Shown: piece by piece, positions 49,316 to 56,687 of the stretch
How positions within the stretch are numbered: the first letter of the stretch is position 1
How the letters are laid out: each line of letters opens with the position of its first letter
Assembly: GCF_902859745.1 (NCBI RefSeq)
Contig: NZ_CADIJW010000027.1
Span: forward strand, 1 to 64,000
Reading direction: 5' to 3'
DNA from: Achromobacter dolens
Lineage (GTDB): Bacteria; Pseudomonadota; Gammaproteobacteria; Burkholderiales; Burkholderiaceae_B
DNA: 64,000 bases
Program-made: the position numbers and the translations under genes
The notes under the pieces: generated by a model
Told to the model about the DNA's origin: nothing
Seen by the model: only the letters and a program-made list of their open reading frames with translations
Database searches by the model: none

Positions 49316-50500
49316 ATGAAGCGAAATCGCGCGTGGATCTTCGTGGCAACGGTGGCGCTGATTTGCGTGCTGCCGTTGTGGTGGTCGCTCTGGACTTCGG
49401 CCTCCCCGGTCGCGAACGAGAAAAGGGCGCCCGTCGCTGTGGTGGAAACGCCGACCACGCGGACGCCGTTTTCTCCTCCGAACGGTGGCAGGGATATCCG
49501 CTCGTTGAGCGTGCATCCGAATGGCGTGGATTGGCTGTTTGTCGAATGCGCCCAGGATGGCGACAACCGCTGTGACGTCATGCGCTACCGACTCGATTCC
49601 GGCCGGCTGTATCGCTACGCGTTGCCGCCGGCCTATTCCTATACCTACGCGCGCTATTCACCCAAAGGCAATTTCATCGTGATGTCGCGCAGGCCTGTCT
49701 ATGGAGACACCGAAGAGGACCTGCGCCGTTCGCTTCATGACCTGCAAATCGTGCTGATGCATGAAGACGGCAGCGCCTTGGAGGTTGTGCCGGTTGCGCC
49801 GGGCAATAAGTTGTCGCCGTTCATGTCTCCCGACGAGTCGCGGATCGCATTCTGGCGCAGTGAGCGCCTTGTTCCCCCCGGTCGGCGGGTGCGGCTCCTG
49901 GAGTTCGATATCTGGGAGTTCGATCGGCGCGGCATGCATGAACAGCCGTTCGCGGGCATCTTCAAATTCGTTGACGGTGGCCAGGCGCAATACATCTCGG
50001 ACGATGAGATCCTGCTTGAATCCTTTGGTCCATCCCGGCTGTTTTCACGCTATCACGAGATATACGCGGGCAGTGAAATCTATCGGATGCGTCGGGGTAA
50101 TGAGGTCGTGCCGACTCCGGATGTTTTCGACGGAATCGAGCATGTGCGCATGCCATCCATGGATCGCGCAGGAAATCTCTGCCTCTGGGGGCAGACACCG
50201 CGCTACGGACTCACTGTTATCCGGATTTCCCTGGACGGGCGGCGCCAAGCCTGGCAAGAGGGGCCGTCGCAGCTCGGCCCGTCGTTCGAACCCCGGGAAA
50301 TGGTCTGCGACCAGGCAGGAAAGTACATCGCGTCGATCTATCGGGATCATTCTGTGGGTCTGGGTGGTGGAACGGGAGGTATGGCCATGCTCGACATCGC
50401 AACTGATACATGGTCTACGCTTCCGCTTCCCTCAGCGCGGGAAGCGGAAGAAATCCCGGTCATTGACTCGCGCGACGAGATGCGTCGCGTTGGACATTGA
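49316..50500 (+). CDS. Membrane-anchored PD40-type propeller protein, cassette 2
   Basis: 394 residues from ATG 49316 (MKRNRAWIFVATVALICVLPLW), which aligns with the start of the cassette 1 protein. One N-terminal anchor, then the same blade motifs: PFSPPNGGRDIRSLSVHPNG, YSPKGNFIVMSRR, SPDESRIAFWRSER, FKFVDGGQAQYISDDEILLESFGP and MDRAGNLCLWGQTPRYG. The conserved central half is nearly collinear with cassette 1. Its C-terminus differs. The PLA2-like gene follows after 23 bases with its own ribosome site, rather than overlapping as in cassette 1. Confidence 0.75.
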   Translation: MKRNRAWIFVATVALICVLPLWWSLWTSASPVANEKRAPVAVVETPTTRTPFSPPNGGRDIRSLSVHPNGVDWLFVECAQDGDNRCDVMRYRLDSGRLYRYALPPAYSYTYARYSPKGNFIVMSRRPVYGDTEEDLRRSLHDLQIVLMHEDGSALEVVPVAPGNKLSPFMSPDESRIAFWRSERLVPPGRRVRLLEFDIWEFDRRGMHEQPFAGIFKFVDGGQAQYISDDEILLESFGPSRLFSRYHEIYAGSEIYRMRRGNEVVPTPDVFDGIEHVRMPSMDRAGNLCLWGQTPRYGLTVIRISLDGRRQAWQEGPSQLGPSFEPREMVCDQAGKYIASIYRDHSVGLGGGTGGMAMLDIATDTWSTLPLPSAREAEEIPVIDSRDEMRRVGH

Positions 50501-50523
50501 TCCTTTAAGGCAGAGGAAACAAA

Positions 50524-52029
50524 ATGGCATCCGAAGAGGGCGGCATTAGATTTCAAGATACTGGTTGGTATCCGACCAGCTGGCTTCCGGTATACGGACG
50601 ATGGTGCGGGCCAGATTGGTCCGCGGGGGAGCGGGGCACAACCAAGAGCGTGGCCGAACTTGATAAAGAACCTGCTTTGCGGCGTATAGGTCCCGCAGGA
50701 GGGCTAGAGGTAGACAGTCCATTGGATTGGCTTTGCAAACAGCATGATTTGGCCTATCTCGACGCGGAGAAGGAACCAGGCAGTGAAGCAATGCAGAAAT
50801 TTAAAGCGGATAAGGATCTGCTGATAAAGATTGCCGCGCTCGACGAGAATCTGCTTACGACAGATGAGAAAAGCTACGTCAAACTGATGACGGCCGCATT
50901 CGCCGCAAAGATCTTCACCGTTGATTTCCCCGCGATTTTTGACGAAAAGCTCATGATGGCCATTAAGGATCTGATGCTATCGCTCCATGGCCTCCTCGAC
51001 GGGATTGATGGGCTGTCCTATATGGATCAGTTCGGCGCCATGATGTGGGGAGCGGTCAATAAAGGATACCTCCATGGCGGATTCGGCGATCTTGAGTTCT
51101 GGGACATCCCGTTCACACGATTCACGCTCATCGCGACCGATACGGCGGGGGGCACTGCGGTAATTTCGTATTACGAGGATCCGTATCGGGAAGCGCATGG
51201 CATCGCAGCCGTGGTCGCGGGCGAAATAGTCGAAGGATCGTCCCGAACGATCACCCTCTATGATGGGGGCTTTGTCACTTCGCAATCCGGTCTGCAAGAC
51301 CCTGTCGTGCTGGCGGAGCCTTCGACCATGGCTTGGCCCGGGCTGTATCTCGACGATCTTCAGGTCTTTCCTGACGCGATTCCAGGTCCATCAAAGGGAT
51401 GGATACCGGCGCCCGGATCGGGTGAGGTGGATTTGGCCGATATGCCAATCCCGCCAATGATCGGCAGCACACCGGCTGTCTCCTATCCTCTGCCATCAGT
51501 TCCGCAGCCAGCAGCGTCCTGGCCTTCCAGCCCCGAATCTTCCCCGCCGTCTAGCGCCTCATCCGATGAGCCCTCCGATGGTCCCTACTATGCGGAGCTG
51601 GTTGACCCACCATTTCCCCCTGATGGGACCGGTCCGAAGGGGCCGCCATCGCCACCGATCAAGGTGTATGGTGATCCTCTGAATAACCCCCTCACGTTGG
51701 ATGCCCTTTGGAGTTTGTATGATTGTGACGAGGATCCCGATTTTGTGTGCGTCACACTGAGTGAAAACATCATGGCGTACGCGCAAAGTCCGAGTTGGGG
51801 TGGCGCGTTCCTGGCATTTGAGGACGAGCGAATTTCTGACTATTTGGGAACAGCGGAGCCGCTTGCTGCGCGAAATGTGTTCGACGAGTGGCTTCCGGAG
51901 GCGACCCTCCCGCAGGCCAATGTCGTAGGGCAGAGCTTTGACGACATGGATGCGATGGCGATGCAGCTTGGTTCCGGGCAGGACGTTTTGCTGCACCCCG
52001 ATGGACACTGGACAGAGTTCGCTATTTGA
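50524..52029 (+). CDS. Phospholipase A2-fold protein with long C-terminal region, cassette 2
   Basis: 501 residues, GAGGA upstream of ATG 50524. PLA2 signature at residues 23-80: VYGRWCGPDWSAGERG (Cys28) and DSPLDWLCKQHDLAYLDAE (D68, C71, H74-D75, Y78). Helical part with GIDGLSYMDQFGAMMWG and SYYEDPYREAHGIAA, matching cassette 1. The tail is Pro/Ser-rich (SSPESSPPSSASSDEPS) and includes the conserved YYAELVDPP...PSPPIKVYGD block. No signal peptide and low GC for this region. The tails diverge more than the PLA2 core, as seen in polymorphic effectors. Confidence 0.65.
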   Translation: MASEEGGIRFQDTGWYPTSWLPVYGRWCGPDWSAGERGTTKSVAELDKEPALRRIGPAGGLEVDSPLDWLCKQHDLAYLDAEKEPGSEAMQKFKADKDLLIKIAALDENLLTTDEKSYVKLMTAAFAAKIFTVDFPAIFDEKLMMAIKDLMLSLHGLLDGIDGLSYMDQFGAMMWGAVNKGYLHGGFGDLEFWDIPFTRFTLIATDTAGGTAVISYYEDPYREAHGIAAVVAGEIVEGSSRTITLYDGGFVTSQSGLQDPVVLAEPSTMAWPGLYLDDLQVFPDAIPGPSKGWIPAPGSGEVDLADMPIPPMIGSTPAVSYPLPSVPQPAASWPSSPESSPPSSASSDEPSDGPYYAELVDPPFPPDGTGPKGPPSPPIKVYGDPLNNPLTLDALWSLYDCDEDPDFVCVTLSENIMAYAQSPSWGGAFLAFEDERISDYLGTAEPLAARNVFDEWLPEATLPQANVVGQSFDDMDAMAMQLGSGQDVLLHPDGHWTEFAI

Positions 52030-52110
52030 TGAAACGCTCGAAGCCGAATGCGCGCATGATGCCGAATGCAGCCGACCATCCGGCGGCGTTCGGGGTCAGA
52101 TTCGCTCGCC

Positions 52111-52599
52111 TTACTTGAACAACGCCGCGTTCTCTTCCAGCACCGCATCCGCGCATTGCGCGTCCAGGTTGCCGCCGGGCGCGCCGGCCACGCCGATGGC
52201 GCCGATGACGTTGTTGCCGGCCTTGATCGGCACGCCGCCGCCCAGCAGCAGGTAGCCGGGGATGTCGGTCAGGTTGGCGGCGCCGGGGTTCTTCTGCGCG
52301 TTCTCCATGATGGCCAGCGTCGGCGCCTTGGCGGAGGCCGAGGTGAAGGCCTTGGCGCGGCTCGCCTCGATGGTGTGGGGGCCGGCGTTGTCGGCGCGCA
52401 CGAAGGCCTTGAGCAGGCCGGCGCGGTCGACCACCGAGGCGCTGACGTTGTAGCCCTTGGCCTGGCAGGCGGCGACGGCGGCGGTGGCCAGCTTCTGGGC
52501 GTCGGCGGTCGAGATATTGCTTTCGGTGAGCACGGCGGCGTGGGCGGCGCCGCTGACGGCGAGCGTGGCAACCAGGGCGGCGAGCGGGTGGCGGGTCAT
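52111..52599 (-). CDS. Secreted GlcG/HbpS-type haem-binding protein
   Basis: 162 residues. Signal peptide of about 21 residues ending AHA|AVLTES. The GlcG/HbpS (DUF336) fold is indicated by ADAQKLATAAVAACQAKGYNVSASVVDRAGLLKAFVRADNAGPHTIEASRAKAFTSAS-type layout and the C-terminal GGGVPIKAGNNVIGAIGVAGAPGG. Family members bind haem or small organics; Streptomyces HbpS modulates a partner histidine kinase. Here a kinase/regulator pair lies immediately next to it, and a perfect 24-base palindrome sits 87 bases upstream. Confidence 0.85.
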   Translation of the reverse strand: MTRHPLAALVATLAVSGAAHAAVLTESNISTADAQKLATAAVAACQAKGYNVSASVVDRAGLLKAFVRADNAGPHTIEASRAKAFTSASAKAPTLAIMENAQKNPGAANLTDIPGYLLLGGGVPIKAGNNVIGAIGVAGAPGGNLDAQCADAVLEENAALFK

Positions 52600-52685
52600 G
52601 GTCTGCGTCCTTTATTCGTGTGGGGATCAGGAGCAGTCAGTGTGGCCAAAAGGCGCGCGGCGCGGTATACGCCCGATTACCCACG

Positions 52686-52709
52686 CGCCTCCGTAGCGCT
52701 ACGGAGGCG
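52686..52709. promoter_or_regulatory. Perfect 24-base palindrome, half-site CGCCTCCGTAGC
   Basis: The half-site is followed directly by its exact inverse complement GCTACGGAGGCG. It lies upstream of the HbpS-like gene and 28 bases after the response-regulator stop. The same TCCGTAG..CTACGGA core recurs at 54824-54839 before the kinase gene. No T tract, so not a terminator. It is a likely binding site for the adjacent LuxR-type regulator. Confidence 0.8.
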
Positions 52710-52736
52710 GCGTGCGCGACGAGGCTGACGGTGGCG

Positions 52737-53351
52737 TCACTCCAGCAGCGTGGCGTACTGGCGGATCAACTGCGCCAGCGAGTCGGCCTCGAGCTTGGCG
52801 AACACATTGGCGCGGTAGGTTTCGACGGTCCGCGGTGACAGGTCGAATTCGCGCGCGATCTCCTTGTTGCTCAGGCCTTGCACGATGCGCTCCAGCACCT
52901 CGTGCTCGCGCGCGGACAGGCGCGCCAGGCGGTCGGCAGCGGCCTGGGTCACGGCCAGGCGTTCGCGACGGGCGATGTGGCCGCGCACGGCGGTCTGCAC
53001 CGCGTCCAGGAAGATGTCGTCGTCCACCGGCTTCTGCAGGAATTCCATGGCGCCACCCTTGAAGGCGCGGCGGCACAGGTCGACGTTGGCGTGGCCGGTC
53101 AGCATCACCACCGGCAGGTCGGAGGCTTCGGCCAGGCGCGCCAGCACATCGAGTCCGCTGATGCCGGGCATGCGGATGTCGAGCACCACGCAGCCGATGG
53201 TGCGCGGCGACAACTGCGCCAGGAACTGCTGCGGATCGCCGTAGCCGGCGCTGCGCAGGCCGACGCTGCGCAGCAGCAGCGCCAGCGCGTCGCGTACGGC
53301 GTCGTCGTCGTCCACCAGGTAGACCAGCGGCGATTGGTCGGGCAGGTTCAT
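52737..53351 (-). CDS. FixJ-type response regulator (receiver + LuxR helix-turn-helix)
   Basis: 204 residues from ATG 53351. Receiver: VYLVDDDDAVRDAL, phospho-acceptor Asp in CVVLDIRMPG, Thr in VVMLTGHAN, Lys in EFLQKPVDDDIF. Output: LSAREHEVLERIVQGLSNKEIAREFDLSPRTVETYRANVFAKL, a complete NarL/FixJ helix-turn-helix. It overlaps the kinase stop (ATGA), a clear two-component pair. Paired palindromes near the HbpS-like gene and the kinase are probable targets. Confidence 0.93.
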   Translation of the reverse strand: MNLPDQSPLVYLVDDDDAVRDALALLLRSVGLRSAGYGDPQQFLAQLSPRTIGCVVLDIRMPGISGLDVLARLAEASDLPVVMLTGHANVDLCRRAFKGGAMEFLQKPVDDDIFLDAVQTAVRGHIARRERLAVTQAAADRLARLSAREHEVLERIVQGLSNKEIAREFDLSPRTVETYRANVFAKLEADSLAQLIRQYATLLE

Positions 53352-54787
53352 GCGGGGCCTCCGGCCAGGGGCAGGGTCAGGCTGAAGCAGGCACCCGAGG
53401 GCTGCAGGTTGCGCGCGGCCAGGCGGCCGTCCATCGCGCCAGCCAGCGTTTCGCACAGCGCCAGCCCCAGGCCCATGCCCTGCGCGCGGGTGGTATAGAA
53501 CGGCGTGAACAGCCGCGGCAGCGCGTCGGCTGCGATGCCCGGTCCGTTGTCGCTGACGCTGAAGACGTAGGTGGCGCCGTCGGCGCGGCCTTCGAGCGTG
53601 ATCTGGCGCGGCCCCGGGGCATCGGCCAGCGCGTCGGCGGCATTCTGCACCAGGTTGTGCAGGATCTGTTCGAGCGCGACCCGCTCGGCCAGGGGCCGCG
53701 CCTGCGGGCTGGCGTTGTGCCAGTGCAGGCGGATGCCCTGGCGCGCCAGTTCGGGTTCGCGCAGGAAACGCAGCGAGGCCGCCAGCGCGTCCGGGTCCAG
53801 CGCCTCGCGCCGGCCGGGCGCGCTGGGCTGCACCAGCGCCCGCATGCGGCTGATGATATCGGCGGCGCGCTTGGCCTGTTCCGCGCTGGCCAGCAGGGCG
53901 CGGCGTACGCTGGGGCGTTCTTCCTCGTCGTCCAGCAGGCGTTGCGCGGCGCGGGTCTGCGCCAGGATCGCGGTCAGAGGCTGGTTCAGTTCGTGGGCGA
54001 TGCCGGCGGCCATTTCGCCCAGCGTGCTCAGCCGCGCCATGGATGCCAGCCGCGCCTGTTCCTGCTGGCGCCGCGCCTCGGCGCGCGAGCGCCGCGTGGC
54101 GGTGACGCCCGCCACCAGCAGCGCGCTGGTCAGGCCCCACAGAATCCAGGGCAGCCAGGGCCAGGAGGCGGGCGTGAGGGTGCGCGTGCTGTGCAGCGCG
54201 AACGGCTGGCTGGCCGCGCCCAGCGGCTTGGCGAGCGCCAGTGGCCAGCCGGGGCCGGCCGGCGCCGGCTGGCGTTGCAGCAGGGGCAGCGGCTGTTCGC
54301 CGATGGCGAGCGTCAGGTTGGCCAGGCCAGAGGGGAAGTCGGCGGCGGGCACGAGTTCGCGGGCGTCCACCAGCAGGCTCCAGCCGGACGGCGCCACCAG
54401 CCAGTAGCGGGCGGCATCCAGCGGCAGCGTGACAGGGCGGCCCAGGGTGCGGGCCTGCTCGACCGCGGCGCGCAGGCCGGGCGGTTCGGCCGTGCTGCCA
54501 GCCCAGGCGCCGTCGGGCAGGTAGCCGAGCGCCTGCAACTGCGGCATGGCCGGCCGCAGGCTGGGAAACAGCCGTTCGGGCGCGGGCGGGTGCGACAGCG
54601 CGGACAGCGTCGCCAGCACGGCCTCGTGCTGCACGGTCTTCTGGCTCAGCATGCGCTGCGCCACGCTGGTGTCCTGGAAGAAGCGTTCGTATTGGTCGAC
54701 GTAGTGCTGGCGCCCGATCCAGAGGGCGCCCAGGCAGAACAGGACCAGCCAGGCGAGGAGGGCGCGGTGGCGCAGCGGGGGATTCAC
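53348..54787 (-). CDS. Sensor histidine kinase
   Basis: 479 residues from the GTG at 54787; a TTG at 54811 would lie only 13 bases from the palindrome and is less likely. First helix about 9-26 (LLAWLVLFCLGALWIGRQ), a periplasmic sensor of about 170 residues without Cys, a second helix (WLPWILWGLTSALLVAGVTA), then HisKA with EMAAGIAHELNQPLTAIL, N-box NLVQNAADALADA, G1 DNGPGIA and G2 GMGLGLALC. The domain plan resembles DctB. It should phosphorylate the FixJ-type partner. The signal is unknown; the nearby HbpS-like secreted protein is a candidate modulator. Confidence 0.9.
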   Translation of the reverse strand: MNPPLRHRALLAWLVLFCLGALWIGRQHYVDQYERFFQDTSVAQRMLSQKTVQHEAVLATLSALSHPPAPERLFPSLRPAMPQLQALGYLPDGAWAGSTAEPPGLRAAVEQARTLGRPVTLPLDAARYWLVAPSGWSLLVDARELVPAADFPSGLANLTLAIGEQPLPLLQRQPAPAGPGWPLALAKPLGAASQPFALHSTRTLTPASWPWLPWILWGLTSALLVAGVTATRRSRAEARRQQEQARLASMARLSTLGEMAAGIAHELNQPLTAILAQTRAAQRLLDDEEERPSVRRALLASAEQAKRAADIISRMRALVQPSAPGRREALDPDALAASLRFLREPELARQGIRLHWHNASPQARPLAERVALEQILHNLVQNAADALADAPGPRQITLEGRADGATYVFSVSDNGPGIAADALPRLFTPFYTTRAQGMGLGLALCETLAGAMDGRLAARNLQPSGACFSLTLPLAGGPA

Positions 54788-54823
54788 GCTGGAATTATGC
54801 CCCGCGGCCAATGCGGCGCGGAA

Positions 54824-54839
54824 TCCGTAGGGCTACGGA
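54824..54839. promoter_or_regulatory. Palindrome TCCGTAG-GG-CTACGGA before the kinase operon
   Basis: Seven-base arms are exact inverse complements around GG, 37 bases upstream of the kinase GTG. It shares the TCCGTAG/CTACGGA arms and the following GGCG with the 24-base palindrome at 52686-52709, which supports one regulator acting on both. Confidence 0.75.
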
Positions 54840-54850
54840 GGCGTCGCGGC

Positions 54851-56005
54851 TCACGCCGCCAGGCGGCCGTCGTGGCCGGGCGCGGCCTGGGCGGCGGCCG
54901 ACAGCGCCATCTGGTGCAGGGCGGCCACCAGGTCCGACTGGGTCACCAGGCCGGCCAGCACGCGGCCCTCGTCCAGCACAGGCACGCAGTGCAGGGCGTC
55001 GGACATGGGGCGGGCCAGTTCGATCGCGGGCAGGTCGGGCGTGGCGAACGGCACCTCGGAACGCATGCAGTCGGCCACCAGCAGGTCGGCCGGCGCGCCG
55101 CCCGCGGCCGCGACCTGGGCTGGACGGCCGCGTCGGGCCAGCGCGTCGGCCTGCGCCAGCATGCCGGCGTAGTGACCGGCGGAATCGAGCACCGGCAGCC
55201 ATTGCAGGCGGTGCTTGTCGAACAGGCGCACGGCGTAGTCCAGCGGATCCTGCTGCCGCACCACGACCACGTCGCGCGACATGATGTCGGCGCAGCGTAC
55301 GTCGCCGAAGCGCCGCCGGCTGGCGCGCAGTTCGGCGGCCAGCACGATGTCCTCGAGATCTTCCTTGCTGATGTCGAGCAGCTCGCCGCGCTGCGCCAGG
55401 GCCTCGTCCAGGTCGGCGCGCGAGAAGCCCAGGCGGGCGCTGGGCGCCGGGTCGCGGGTCTGGTGGCCGGGCGCGGGCTCGACGTGGCGGCGGGGATAGT
55501 TGCGCCTGAGCAGGCCGTTGAAGACCACGGCGATGCCCAGCAGGATGGCGGAATTCAAGGCCACCGGCCACAGCGCGAAGCCATAGCCCAGCGCCGCCAC
55601 CTGCGGCCCGCCCAGCACCGCGGTCAGCGCCACCGCGCCGCTGGGCGGATGCAGGCAGCGCAGCGAGAACATGGCGGCGATGGCCAGCGCCGCCGCCGTG
55701 GCCGCGGCCACGCCGGGATCGGCTATCGCCTGCGCGCAGAACACGCCGATCAACGCCGACACCAGGTTGCCCGCCATGATCGACCAGGGTTGCGCCAGCG
55801 GGCTGGCCGGCGCGGCGAACAGCAGCACGGCCGACGCGCCCATCGGCGCGATGAACCAGGGATTGGCGTTGCCCAGCGCGTGGTGGCCGACCCATTCAGT
55901 GCAGAACAGCCCGACCAGCGCGCCCAACGCGCCATAGAGCTTTTCGCGCAGATTGACGCCAACCGGCGCCGGCGCGAACGCACCGAGCCAGCGCTTGATA
56001 GCCAC
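54851..56005 (-). CDS. HPP family membrane protein with tandem CBS domains
   Basis: About 384 residues. The start is uncertain: GTG 56005 is used, TTG 56011 has better spacing to GAGG, and a GTG at 56059 is further up. The N-terminal half has four or more helices and the HPP signature FSLRCLHPPSGAVALTAVLGG. The C-terminal half (about residues 240-370) has two CBS motifs (ADIMSRDVVVVRQQDPLDYAVRLF and VADCMRSEVPFATPDLPAIELARPM). HPP proteins are implicated in nitrite or anion transport in plastids and cyanobacteria; CBS pairs sense adenine nucleotides. Substrate here unknown. It is convergent with nothing and precedes the kinase operon on the same strand. Confidence 0.82.
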   Translation of the reverse strand: MAIKRWLGAFAPAPVGVNLREKLYGALGALVGLFCTEWVGHHALGNANPWFIAPMGASAVLLFAAPASPLAQPWSIMAGNLVSALIGVFCAQAIADPGVAAATAAALAIAAMFSLRCLHPPSGAVALTAVLGGPQVAALGYGFALWPVALNSAILLGIAVVFNGLLRRNYPRRHVEPAPGHQTRDPAPSARLGFSRADLDEALAQRGELLDISKEDLEDIVLAAELRASRRRFGDVRCADIMSRDVVVVRQQDPLDYAVRLFDKHRLQWLPVLDSAGHYAGMLAQADALARRGRPAQVAAAGGAPADLLVADCMRSEVPFATPDLPAIELARPMSDALHCVPVLDEGRVLAGLVTQSDLVAALHQMALSAAAQAAPGHDGRLAA

Positions 56006-56117
56006 AGCCAAAACTTTACCTCGCCGCTTCAGATATATCGGGGGACGACAATTTATCACGCGGCGCGCCGGCCGGCGGCATGAGCTTGTGCCGCCGGGTC
56101 ATGAGAGGCGGGCGGAA

Positions 56118-56567
56118 TCACCGCTCGGCGTCGTCGCCGATGCGGGCCAGCAGGCGGGTCAGCAACGGCCGCATGGCGCGTAGTTCTTCGAGGTGCGAGG
56201 CCGACAGGCTGGCCAGGATGCGCTCGGCCTTGTCCGTCAGCACCACCTCGACGCGGCGGCCGTCTTCAGGGTCGGGTTCGCGGCTGACGAGGTCCAGCCG
56301 TTCGAGGCGATTGACCAGTTCGGCGGCGGTATGCGGGCGCACCAGCAGGCGCTCGGCGATCTCGCCGACATAGAGACCGCGGCGGCCGGGCGCGCCGGGC
56401 CGGCTGCCCTTGATGGCCAGCAACGCCTGGTGCTGCTGCGGCATCAGGTCGAGGCCGGCCGCGGCGTTTTCGCTGAAGGCGGCGAACTTGCGCAGCGCGT
56501 AGCGGAAATCGGCCAGCAACTCGTAGTCGGTGGCGGATGGCAGGGCGGGGGCTGGGGAACGTTTCAC
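56118..56567 (-). CDS. MarR family regulator
   Basis: 149 residues from the GTG at 56567. Winged helix: PQQHQALLAIKGSRPGAPGRRGLYVGEIAERLLVRPHTAAELVNRLERLDLVSREPDPEDGRRVEVVLTDKAERIL, with the D-x-R wing of MarR. The insertion GSRPGAPGRRG before the HTH is typical of a proteobacterial MarR subgroup near ClC or CBS genes. It is divergent from the ClC gene, with a TCGT-GAT-ACGA palindrome between them, so it probably represses both. Confidence 0.88.
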   Translation of the reverse strand: MKRSPAPALPSATDYELLADFRYALRKFAAFSENAAAGLDLMPQQHQALLAIKGSRPGAPGRRGLYVGEIAERLLVRPHTAAELVNRLERLDLVSREPDPEDGRRVEVVLTDKAERILASLSASHLEELRAMRPLLTRLLARIGDDAER

Positions 56568-56582
56568 CCGGCCGATTCTAAT

Positions 56583-56603
56583 ATATGTCGTGATACGATA
56601 TAT
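56583..56603. promoter_or_regulatory. MarR operator-like palindrome
   Basis: TCGT (56588-56591) and ACGA (56595-56598) around GAT, extended outward by TATA-type arms with one G/T mismatch, giving a 21-base palindrome. It lies 16 bases upstream of the MarR start and 85 bases before the ClC gene. Confidence 0.65.
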
Positions 56604-56687
56604 TTGATTTTTCGCAAACAGCGGCCGATCACCGTCCTCGCGGACGCGGCGGCCGCGCGTTCCGTTTCCCTCTCCTCGCCTCGAACC

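Noticed and set aside
49119-49319. 66-codon frame between the sigma factor and propeller cassette 2
   Set aside because: It overlaps the inverted repeat and lacks a good ribosome site; composition not convincing.
41331-52029. Complete type VI secretion locus around the PLA2-like cassettes
   Set aside because: No VgrG, Hcp, PAAR, TssBC or Rhs gene is present in the window, so a secretion route is inferred only.
52686-52709. Palindrome as a terminator of the response-regulator operon
   Set aside because: No T tract follows on either strand, and the same core recurs upstream of the kinase gene, so an operator is the better reading.
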